The translations under genes were made by a program, and so were the position numbers. From NCBI GenBank assembly GCA_947627905.1, contig CANQXX010000003.1:1-64000 (forward strand): a stretch of DNA of 64,000 bases, in the 5' to 3' direction. The stretch comes from an uncultured Clostridia bacterium (lineage in GTDB: Bacteria; Bacillota; Clostridia; Oscillospirales; Ruminococcaceae). A model generated the notes under the pieces. It was given only the letters and a program-made list of their open reading frames with translations. It ran no database searches and was not told the DNA's origin. Below are positions 29,288 to 37,686 of the stretch, piece after piece (the stretch's first letter is position 1; every line of letters begins with the position of its first letter).

Positions 29288-29354
29288 TAAATATCTTCCT
29301 CATGTAATTTCATTCAATTCTAATAATTGCCTGTTATTATAATACAATTAATTT

Positions 29355-29762
29355 TTAATGTCCCTCAATATTGTCCCCAAACGGCGCAGATGTACATAAT
29401 TTAAGCTTATAATTCCCGCTATCATCCTTATTCAGAATAAAATCATCATTATCGTAAATTTCAGACAAAATATTATTGATCTCACCGATCTGCATTTCCG
29501 TGGAAAAAGTAATTTTTGATAAACAATCAACATGATTTCCCGTTCCCGATGTATTTCCCGTTTCTGAATAAATATCTATAAATTTAATATCCCCGATTTT
29601 ATTTTCAAGAATATCCTGTAATTTATTTGTTTGATTTGCGGTAGAAATATGATTTACACACATTCCGAAAATTTCAAAAATTATGTATACAAATATCAAT
29701 ATCAACGGCAATAAAAGAATTACAATAAATGTCCTTTTCAAATGTTTTATAAAATTACCCAT
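29355..29762 (-). CDS. hypothetical protein, one N-terminal TM helix
   Basis: ORF with hydrophobic N-terminal helix, overlaps the next ORF slightly. Confidence 0.6.
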   Translation of the reverse strand: MGNFIKHLKRTFIVILLLPLILIFVYIIFEIFGMCVNHISTANQTNKLQDILENKIGDIKFIDIYSETGNTSGTGNHVDCLSKITFSTEMQIGEINNILSEIYDNDDFILNKDDSGNYKLKLCTSAPFGDNIEGH

Positions 29763-30253
29763 AAAAGATCTCCTATGATCAAAACAAGTAAGGAGAAAGC
29801 AATAATTTTAAGCACTTTCCCGCTTATTTTTTCGCAAATTTTAACTGCAAACGGGTGTAAAAACCTTATTAAAATAACGCACAATACTCCGAATATCAGA
29901 CTGCTTCCAAGAGCGATCCTACCCTGAAAATTAAAATGCCAATTATCGTAATCCCATAAACGTTTATCAGTAAAAAATTCAAGAATATATGAAGCCGCCA
30001 GTTCCGCAGCAGTAGTAAGAAGCGTTCCCAATATAAAAATTGCTGGAACACTTTTTAATTTTTGGAAAATAAATATCAATATCAGCGCGCAGAAACCGTA
30101 TATCGGACAGATCGGTAGATGAAGCATTCCCCTGTCTGCAAAATGTCCCCATACTGCCGTTGTAAGAATTGTTTCATAAAGCCAGCCAATAAAGCTGTAA
30201 AAAACAAATTCAATTACTAATGCGGAAATTTTTTCAATATTATTTTTCAACAT
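29747..30253 (-). CDS. CmpB-like putative ABC-transporter-type membrane protein
   Basis: FVFYSFIGWLYETILTTAVWGHFADRGMLHLPICPIYGFCAL. Confidence 0.75.
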   Translation of the reverse strand: MLKNNIEKISALVIEFVFYSFIGWLYETILTTAVWGHFADRGMLHLPICPIYGFCALILIFIFQKLKSVPAIFILGTLLTTAAELAASYILEFFTDKRLWDYDNWHFNFQGRIALGSSLIFGVLCVILIRFLHPFAVKICEKISGKVLKIIAFSLLVLIIGDLLWVIL

Positions 30254-30277
30254 AAAATAAAATTATATTAATAAGGC

Positions 30278-32815
30278 TCAGCCCTGTTTTGCATCGTACC
30301 ATGTTTTGCCCTTGGAAACGTCAGCAGTAAGCGGAATATCAAGTTTTACAGCATTGCGCATTTCCTCGCCTAATACTGCTGCTGCACGTTCGGCATCACA
30401 TTCTTTTACTTCAATAATTAATTCATCATGGACCTGCAATATCAGTCTTGCATCTAATTTTTCCGCTTTTAATCGCTCATAAACTTTTATCATTGCAATT
30501 TTTATTATGTCCGCCGCAGTGCCTTGGATAGGCGCATTCATTGCAGCTCTTTTTCCGAAAGCCTGAATATTTTTATTGGAATTTTTAAGCTCCGGAATAG
30601 GTCTGCGCCGTCCGAACATTGTTGATGCATAACCGTTTTTCTTTGCGTCCTCGACAACTTTTTCCATAAAATCATGTACTCTCGGATAACGCGCAAGATA
30701 ATTTTTTATATAACGATCGGCTTCTGCAACGGATACATCAATATCCTTTGAAAGCGAAAAAGCGCCTATTCCATAAACGATACCGAAATTTACAGCTTTT
30801 GCAGCACGGCGCATTTCGGAAGTAACCATTTCCGCAGGCATATCAAAGACCTGAGCCGCCGTTGCAGTATGAATATCCATACCTTTTATAAAACCGTCCT
30901 GCATATTTTTATCCCCACTCATATGCGCAAGAATACGCAGTTCTATCTGGCTGTAATCCGCATCCAAAAGGACATATCCTTCATCTGCAATGAAAAATTT
31001 ACGCATATTTCTGCCAAGCTCGGTACGGACAGGAATATTCTGAACATTAGGTTCTGCCGAAGAAATTCTGCCTGTTCTTGTTTCGGTCTGTTTAAAAAGC
31101 GAACGCACTCTTCCGTCGTCGGAAACAACTTTTATAAAGCCCTCAACATATGTTGAATTTAATTTTGTAAGCTGCCGATATTGCAGGATAAGATCGACGA
31201 TTTCATGCTTATCACGAAGATTTTCAAGAACATCTGCATTTGTGGAATATCCTGTTTTTGTTTTTTTGCCTGCCGGAAGTCCCATTTCTTCAAATAAAAC
31301 CGTTCCTAATTGTTTAGGCGATGAAATATTAAATTCATGCCCTGCCATAAAATAAATTTGTTTTTCAACTGCGGAAACATCTTCGGTCAATTTTTCTCCG
31401 AAATTTTTTATACCGTCTTTATCAATGCGCACGCCGTAATATTCCATAGACGCAAGGACTTCGGTAAGCGGCAGTTCAATTTCTTTAAGGATTTTTGTCA
31501 TGCCTTGCTTTTCAATTTCTGCAAGCATGATATCTGTAAGCGCAGGAAGCTCGGCAATATCCGCAAATTCACCAAGTTCCGGATAAACGGGAGCGCCATA
31601 TTCCTTACATAATCTTTCAACTGCATATTCACTGGAATTTGTATTTAAAATATATCCAAGAATGTCTGCATCAGAAGCAATATTTTTCATTTCTTTTCCG
31701 TTTTCAAAGCAGAAACGGTATGCAGGCTTCGCTCCAAAAGTAATTTTTTCACAATCCGATGCAAAAAAATCAAGCTGTTTATTTTTATCGGAAATTATAT
31801 AAATTTTATTATTTAAAAGGAGCTGAACAATTCCCTCATTAAAGATAAAAGCTGCTTTTTTTATATCGGAAATATCTTCGCAAAATTCACCTGCAATTTC
31901 ATAATTGATCTTTTCAAAAACAGTTTCGGAAGATCCTGCTGAAATTTCTGACGGTGCAATTTCAAGTCTATCGAGAAGTTTGAACATTTCAAGTTTTGTA
32001 AGTATCTCCGAAATTTTATCCTTATTAATTTTGCCTGATTTGTAATGATCCAAATTATTTTCAATAGGTACATTCTTAACGATCGTAGCAAGCCATTTGC
32101 TTTGTTCAGCATCGGCTTTTCCGGCTTCAAGTTTTGCAATTACCGACTTTGCAGCTTCAATATTACCCGCATCAATATCCGTATAAAGCTGCTCGATCGT
32201 ATGATGATCGTGAATAAGCTGTTTTGCAGTCTTTTCACCTATTCCCTTAACGCCGCTTATATTGTCGGAACTATCCCCCATAAGTGCTTTAAGGTCGATC
32301 AATTCTATCGGTGGAAAACCATATTCTTCAATGAATTTTTCTTCATTATATTTAATTGTTCCTTTCATGGTGTGAAGCAAAACCGTTACTTTATCATCAA
32401 TTAATTGCAGCGAATCTCTGTCACCCGTAAGAATGTAACATTCGCTATCAGAATCATCACACATTTTTGCAAGTGTTCCGAGAATATCATCTGCCTCAAA
32501 GCCTTCACATTCAAGAATATTTACTCCAAGATTAGAAAGTATATTTTTAATTTCGGGCATTTGCTGTGCAAGCTCGTCCGGCATTCCGTGACGATTTGCC
32601 TTGTATGAGCTGACTGCTTTGTGGCGGAATGTAGGCGCACGCATATCAAAAGCAACGGCAATTCCGTCAGGAGAAATTTCCTTTACCGCTGCAAGATAAA
32701 TATTCATAAAGCCGGTTATCGCATTTGTGTACATTCCGGATTTATTTGAAAGCATTTTTATACCGTAAAATGCGCGGTTCATAATGCTGTTGCCGTCAAT
32801 TGCAAGAAGTTTCAT
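30278..32815 (-). CDS. polA: DNA polymerase I
   Basis: 5' nuclease domain, DADYSQIELRILAHMSGD, RRAAKAVNFGIVYGIG, QVHDELIIEV. Confidence 0.98.
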   Translation of the reverse strand: MKLLAIDGNSIMNRAFYGIKMLSNKSGMYTNAITGFMNIYLAAVKEISPDGIAVAFDMRAPTFRHKAVSSYKANRHGMPDELAQQMPEIKNILSNLGVNILECEGFEADDILGTLAKMCDDSDSECYILTGDRDSLQLIDDKVTVLLHTMKGTIKYNEEKFIEEYGFPPIELIDLKALMGDSSDNISGVKGIGEKTAKQLIHDHHTIEQLYTDIDAGNIEAAKSVIAKLEAGKADAEQSKWLATIVKNVPIENNLDHYKSGKINKDKISEILTKLEMFKLLDRLEIAPSEISAGSSETVFEKINYEIAGEFCEDISDIKKAAFIFNEGIVQLLLNNKIYIISDKNKQLDFFASDCEKITFGAKPAYRFCFENGKEMKNIASDADILGYILNTNSSEYAVERLCKEYGAPVYPELGEFADIAELPALTDIMLAEIEKQGMTKILKEIELPLTEVLASMEYYGVRIDKDGIKNFGEKLTEDVSAVEKQIYFMAGHEFNISSPKQLGTVLFEEMGLPAGKKTKTGYSTNADVLENLRDKHEIVDLILQYRQLTKLNSTYVEGFIKVVSDDGRVRSLFKQTETRTGRISSAEPNVQNIPVRTELGRNMRKFFIADEGYVLLDADYSQIELRILAHMSGDKNMQDGFIKGMDIHTATAAQVFDMPAEMVTSEMRRAAKAVNFGIVYGIGAFSLSKDIDVSVAEADRYIKNYLARYPRVHDFMEKVVEDAKKNGYASTMFGRRRPIPELKNSNKNIQAFGKRAAMNAPIQGTAADIIKIAMIKVYERLKAEKLDARLILQVHDELIIEVKECDAERAAAVLGEEMRNAVKLDIPLTADVSKGKTWYDAKQG

Positions 32816-32824
32816 AAAAATTCC

Positions 32825-33391
32825 TCACATTTCAAAAAATTCTTTTAATTTTTTTAAAGCATCGGCTCTGTGACTTACCGAATTTTTTTCTTCCGCAGTA
32901 AGTTCCGCAAATGTTTTATCACCGTACATAAATATCGGATCATATCCAAAGCCGTTTGTTCCGCGGCTTTCATAGCCTATTTTCCCAAAAACTTTTCCCG
33001 TGAAATAATGCGCATTGCCGTTATTATCAATATAACAAATACAGCAGGTAAAATTTGCAGTCCGCTTTTCATCGGGAATATTTATCATTTCATTAAGAAC
33101 TTTTTCCCGTCTGTGTCCCGGCTCGGCATATCTTGCGGAATAAATTCCCGGAGCGCCGTTCAGTGCTTCAATTTCAAGTCCGCTGTCGTCAGCAATTACC
33201 GGGAGCTTTTTTATATCATAGACCGCTTTTGCTTTTATAAAAGCATTTTCCTCAAAAGTTTTTCCGTTTTCCTCTGCTTCAATGTCAACGCCGGCTTCCG
33301 ATTGAGAAATCACATCAATTCCGATAGGTTCAAGGATCTCACGGATCTCACGCAGTTTATTTTTATTATTTGACGCAAGGATAACTTTCAT
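32825..33391 (-). CDS. rdgB: XTP/dITP diphosphatase (RdgB/HAM1)
   Basis: [43 protein letters not shown]. Confidence 0.96.
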   Translation of the reverse strand: MKVILASNNKNKLREIREILEPIGIDVISQSEAGVDIEAEENGKTFEENAFIKAKAVYDIKKLPVIADDSGLEIEALNGAPGIYSARYAEPGHRREKVLNEMINIPDEKRTANFTCCICYIDNNGNAHYFTGKVFGKIGYESRGTNGFGYDPIFMYGDKTFAELTAEEKNSVSHRADALKKLKEFFEM

Positions 33392-34641
33392 TCCGATTCC
33401 TCCGAATTGCTTTCATTCTCCGTATCTTCTTCTGATTTTTTCTTTTTTCCGAAAGTAATTTCTTTGAATAAAAATTCAAATTTACCATGGTCTTTTTTCT
33501 TCGGTGCTTCGGAAATTTCATCTTCTATGACAGCTTCTTGATTATCGGAAATATTTTCTTCGGTTTCCGGAATTACATCTTCAATATTTTCTGTAATATT
33601 GGGAACATTTTCATCAATTATCTCATCGGAAGCGATTTCTTCCGTAATTTCATCGGAAATTATTTCTTCGTCTACAGAAATTTCAGCATTTTCTTCATCT
33701 GTAAGGCGTTCATAATTATAATCAAAATCCGTTTCAGTCTCAAATAAAGCATCAGCAAAATCTTTTGCATGAAAATCCTGCAGATCATCAATTTTTTCTC
33801 CGACACCTACAAGTTTTACCGGAATACCAAGTTCCCTGTGGATAGATATTATTATTCCGCCCTTTGCAGTACCGTCAAGTTTGGTAAGAACGATACCCGT
33901 AATTTCCGCAGCCTCACTGAAAAGTTTAGCTTGGTTTACAGCATTTTGTCCCGTAGTTGCATCAAGAACGAGCAATGTTTCAAGAGAACAATTTTCCGCC
34001 TGCTGATGAACGATACGGCTGATTTTTTTCAGCTCGTCCATGAGATTTTTTTTGTTGTGCAGACGGCCTGCGGTATCGCAAATAAGCACGTCCGTACCTC
34101 TCGCTTTTGCAGCAGTAACAGCATCAAATACAACGGAAGCCGGATCTGAACCCTCATCATGCTTGATAATATCAACGCCTGCACGTTCTGTCCACACCTG
34201 CAGCTGGTCGATTGCAGCCGCACGGAAAGTATCCGCAGCCGCTACCAGAACATTTTTACCTTCATTTTTATAACGAGCTGCAAGCTTACCGATAGTAGTG
34301 GTTTTTCCTGCTCCGTTTACGCCGATCACAAGAATTACGGCAGGTTTGTTGGAAATATCAATTTCTTTATCTTCACCAAGCATTTCGGTAATAATATCTT
34401 TTAATTCATTTTTTATCAAGGCAGGATCTGTTATCCCTTTTTCTTTTACCTTTACGCGCAATTTTTCGCAAATATCAAGCGAAGTTTCAACGCCAATATC
34501 ACAGGTGATAAGCAGTTCTTCAAGTTCTTCAAAAAATTCCTCATCAATTTTTGTAAAGGAATTCATCAGAGTTTCCAGTCTGCCCATCATTGAATCTTTT
34601 GTCTTTTTCAGACCAGCGGCAATTTTACTGAAAATATTCAT
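33388..34641 (-). CDS. ftsY: signal recognition particle receptor FtsY with C-terminal acidic extension
   Basis: [53 protein letters not shown]; the NG domain ends near [11 protein letters not shown] and is followed by ~115 acidic residues. Confidence 0.95.
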   Translation of the reverse strand: MNIFSKIAAGLKKTKDSMMGRLETLMNSFTKIDEEFFEELEELLITCDIGVETSLDICEKLRVKVKEKGITDPALIKNELKDIITEMLGEDKEIDISNKPAVILVIGVNGAGKTTTIGKLAARYKNEGKNVLVAAADTFRAAAIDQLQVWTERAGVDIIKHDEGSDPASVVFDAVTAAKARGTDVLICDTAGRLHNKKNLMDELKKISRIVHQQAENCSLETLLVLDATTGQNAVNQAKLFSEAAEITGIVLTKLDGTAKGGIIISIHRELGIPVKLVGVGEKIDDLQDFHAKDFADALFETETDFDYNYERLTDEENAEISVDEEIISDEITEEIASDEIIDENVPNITENIEDVIPETEENISDNQEAVIEDEISEAPKKKDHGKFEFLFKEITFGKKKKSEEDTENESNSEESE

Positions 34642-34738
34642 TTAAAATACCTCCCTAAAATAAGAGTTGAGATACAAGAGTTTAGAGTTAAGATAATTTT
34701 AACGTTTTTAAATTTTTTACCTACTCATAAATCAGAAT

Positions 34739-35173
34739 TTATATTTTTTTTTTAGAATTTTTGATATAAATTACCGACGTTATAACAACCGTTAAAATGA
34801 GAATATGCAAAATAGTATGATAAACATCGGGTATATATCTTCCATCAATTTCAAGCCACTTTATAGTCCCTGAAAAAAACTTTATCTTACCTTCAAGTGA
34901 ACCCATTATCCCTTTACCAAAAATAGTATACCATTCGTGACATAAGAATTGAATTACAAACCATATTGATGTCCATACTGCAACAACCCATTTTCCTACT
35001 TTTTCCGTAAATATGAATAATATCACCGCTGCTAAATAAATAAGAAAAAATATTCCGTCATCCTTATATGAGCGTGTTACTAAATAAGTATTACCGAAAC
35101 GGACACCTGTCATATCAAGGAAAAACCAGAACAGAAGCAATATTTGAGGTATTATACAATATCTTTTCTTCAT
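34739..35173 (-). CDS. hypothetical multi-pass membrane protein
   Basis: Four hydrophobic segments. Confidence 0.6.
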   Translation of the reverse strand: MKKRYCIIPQILLLFWFFLDMTGVRFGNTYLVTRSYKDDGIFFLIYLAAVILFIFTEKVGKWVVAVWTSIWFVIQFLCHEWYTIFGKGIMGSLEGKIKFFSGTIKWLEIDGRYIPDVYHTILHILILTVVITSVIYIKNSKKKI

Positions 35174-35294
35174 TATTTACCACCTAAATTCCGATTTGTC
35201 AAACATTCGACATTTTACAATACACCGTCTAAATGTGAAATATAGCTTTTAGCCTATAAAAATTCTGCGGCTTCCATACAAATTTGTAGATACT

Positions 35295-35948
35295 CTAAAA
35301 ATCAGAATTTAATATCCAATCAATGATCTCAATCATTGTATTCCCTCTATTTTTTACACTTCCAATCATCAGCTTTTTAAACCACTCTTGGCATGGAATG
35401 AGTTTTAATTTTGAATATCTACGATATAAACTGCTTGATGGAGGAATTGGCATTTTGTTGACTGCCCAGACACCTTCTAACACTTTCCATGTGTTTGTTG
35501 CAACAAGATAGGATATCAGTAAAACATCTTGTTTTGAAAATGCAGATTTTAATTTCAGCCTTGTACTTTTCAGCCAGTAGCAAATTTCGGATTGTTCCTT
35601 TTTTGAAACACAATAATGTTCCAGTACAGTTTCAGCATATGCAATGATTTCTTGCGCTTTTCCATTATCATATTCGATCTTCGCATCAAGATATTTATAT
35701 ATTTCCATTGGATTGCTTTTCAACTTATCAATAGCCTTATTAAAAGTGGTATAATGTATTTCAACTAAAACACCATCAATTAGTTGTGATATAAAGTCAT
35801 TTCTTTTTCCAAGTACGATAATATCCAAATCAGACAAATCGGTAGCAGTACCATATGCAACAGAGCCATTTAACAATATAGCATCAATGGAAGTGTCTTT
35901 TTTAAATTCTAAAACCAGATTGTGGAATATTTCCAATTGCTTACGCAT
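35295..35948 (-). CDS. nucleotidyltransferase (NTP_transf_2 type)
   Basis: LLNGSVAYGTATDLSDLDIIVLG (GSxxxG..SDxDxx); the ORF track starts at 36047 but ATG 35948 has a strong SD (AAGGTGAAATT ATG). Confidence 0.8.
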   Translation of the reverse strand: MRKQLEIFHNLVLEFKKDTSIDAILLNGSVAYGTATDLSDLDIIVLGKRNDFISQLIDGVLVEIHYTTFNKAIDKLKSNPMEIYKYLDAKIEYDNGKAQEIIAYAETVLEHYCVSKKEQSEICYWLKSTRLKLKSAFSKQDVLLISYLVATNTWKVLEGVWAVNKMPIPPSSSLYRRYSKLKLIPCQEWFKKLMIGSVKNRGNTMIEIIDWILNSDF

Positions 35949-36052
35949 AATTTCACCTTTTCTATATCCGTGCAACCTCTCTATTTTATAAATTACGATT
36001 TGTCTCAACCTATTTTTAAATTCGATCTTTTGTTGTGACATAGACATAAAAA

Positions 36053-36217
36053 CTAATTTCGTGATCTGTCAATTGCATCAATTATTTCAAAATACTCATT
36101 TATTTTTTCGCTGGCTTCATCTTCCGACAAATTATAATCCGACATAACAAGATGAAAAACCGTATCTATAGAACAATCCTGTGAAAATTTATCACGGATA
36201 AATTCAAGTGCGTCCAT
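36053..36217 (-). CDS. small hypothetical protein (54 aa)
   Basis: MDALEFIRDKFSQDCSIDTVFHLVMSDYNLSEDEASEKINEYFEIIDAIDRSRN with upstream AGGAAATTTTAA; below the ORF-track cutoff. Confidence 0.6.
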   Translation of the reverse strand: MDALEFIRDKFSQDCSIDTVFHLVMSDYNLSEDEASEKINEYFEIIDAIDRSRN

Positions 36218-36261
36218 TTAAAATTTCCTCCATTAACAATAAATTATTTTACAAATATATC

Positions 36262-37131
36262 TCAATTACAAGTTAAATTTATGTAATGATCCAGCAAATC
36301 ATATATTCTGTCATGAAGAGATGAAAATTCAAATCCGACAGCATTTGCTTTATCGGTATTTATACTGTATTCCGTCTCACCATTGTATGGAGCGCTTTCT
36401 CCCGATATTTCAATAACTGCTTTTTTACCGGTTTTATTTTCAACATAATTAATTATTTCCTTTATAGAAATCGTTCCGCCTGAGCTTCCGTTTATTGCTC
36501 CGTTAAAATTTTTATCAGCAAGAAAAGCAAGAAAATTCCCCGCTTCATCGGAAAATACAAAGCTCATCCGGCAATTTAAATTATCAATATTCATCGGGAT
36601 TTCTTTAATCGTATGTTTCACATAAAATAGAAGTCTTTTTGTGTAATCGTCTTTTCCGATAACAAACGGGAATCTTACAGCTACCCAATTTCTTGCAGAA
36701 TATTCCTGCCATAAAGCATGTTCCGCCTGACGTTTTGATTCGTCGTAAGGGAATTTATATCTGTCACACCATATTAATTTTTTTGATAAACCGTCAAAAT
36801 CAGATTCCGCCGTATTTAAATGTTTTGGTTCATAAACAGCAGTGCTGGACGTAAAAATATATTTATCGTGATCTATATTTTCAAGCGCATACTTTACATC
36901 ATTTGAGCAATAGGCTATATTATCTATAACAGCGTCATAATGTCTGCCGGCAAAAATGTTTTTCATGCTATCTGCATTTGTTCTTTCAACTATAATTCTT
37001 TTTACTTTGTTTCCAAAATTATCTGACGTATTTCCTCTTGTAGCAATTGTAACATCATGTCCCATTTTAAGAAGCTCATTTACTGCGTGTATTCCAAAAA
37101 ATCTTGTTCCGCCTATTACTAAAATTTTCAC
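36262..37131 (-). CDS. NAD-dependent epimerase/dehydratase
   Basis: MKILVIGGTRFFGIHAVNELLKMGHDV Rossmann motif. Confidence 0.9.
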   Translation of the reverse strand: MKILVIGGTRFFGIHAVNELLKMGHDVTIATRGNTSDNFGNKVKRIIVERTNADSMKNIFAGRHYDAVIDNIAYCSNDVKYALENIDHDKYIFTSSTAVYEPKHLNTAESDFDGLSKKLIWCDRYKFPYDESKRQAEHALWQEYSARNWVAVRFPFVIGKDDYTKRLLFYVKHTIKEIPMNIDNLNCRMSFVFSDEAGNFLAFLADKNFNGAINGSSGGTISIKEIINYVENKTGKKAVIEISGESAPYNGETEYSINTDKANAVGFEFSSLHDRIYDLLDHYINLTCN

Positions 37132-37161
37132 TATTTCACCTCAATATAATTGCGACAATTT

Positions 37162-37683
37162 TTATATCCAAAATTCCCATGCGCATGAACATGAATTATC
37201 TGTAACATCGGGATAACAGCTTATGCAGCGGCATTTTATTCGTTCATCAATGACCTCCGCAAAACCTCCGTATTCGTAAATTGCCGCGCTTTTGCATGGG
37301 TGAAGCGGCATATTTTTTCTTGTCCGTGCTTCCTGAACACGGCAAACTAAAATTTTATGTATAAGTTTTCCGTCTTTTAAAATTGTCTCGCTTGGATTTG
37401 CCCTGTCCACCATTCGATATTTCAAAGCCTCTGCAAGTCCTACAAGTCCTGCATTTTCAGGAAGTCCAAGGAATTTTTTTATTCGTCTCGCTTCGGAACG
37501 TGTATATGACTTCCACGCTTCTTCATCATGGTGCATAGCAGCGTCCATTCCGATCTCTTTCTCAATTGACTGGAACCACACGCCGTCCATTGCAATTAAA
37601 TTTTTTGAATCAATAAATAAAAGTTCTTCCAATTGTTCTCTTGATAATTTTTGCAATTCGTCTTTATCAAGCATTTTATTCAC
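37162..37683 (-). CDS. Cys-rich hypothetical protein (possibly DUF6125-like)
   Basis: LAEALKYRMVDRANPSETI...LVCRVQEARTRKNMPLHPCKSAAIYEYGGFAEVIDERIKCRCISCYPDVTDNSCSCAWEF. Confidence 0.65.
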   Translation of the reverse strand: MNKMLDKDELQKLSREQLEELLFIDSKNLIAMDGVWFQSIEKEIGMDAAMHHDEEAWKSYTRSEARRIKKFLGLPENAGLVGLAEALKYRMVDRANPSETILKDGKLIHKILVCRVQEARTRKNMPLHPCKSAAIYEYGGFAEVIDERIKCRCISCYPDVTDNSCSCAWEFWI

Positions 37684-37686
37684 CTT

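Noticed and set aside
35295-36217. MNT/HEPN toxin-antitoxin pair
   Set aside because: The small upstream ORF is too short and lacks a HEPN RxxxxxH motif, so a standard MNT/HEPN assignment is not supported
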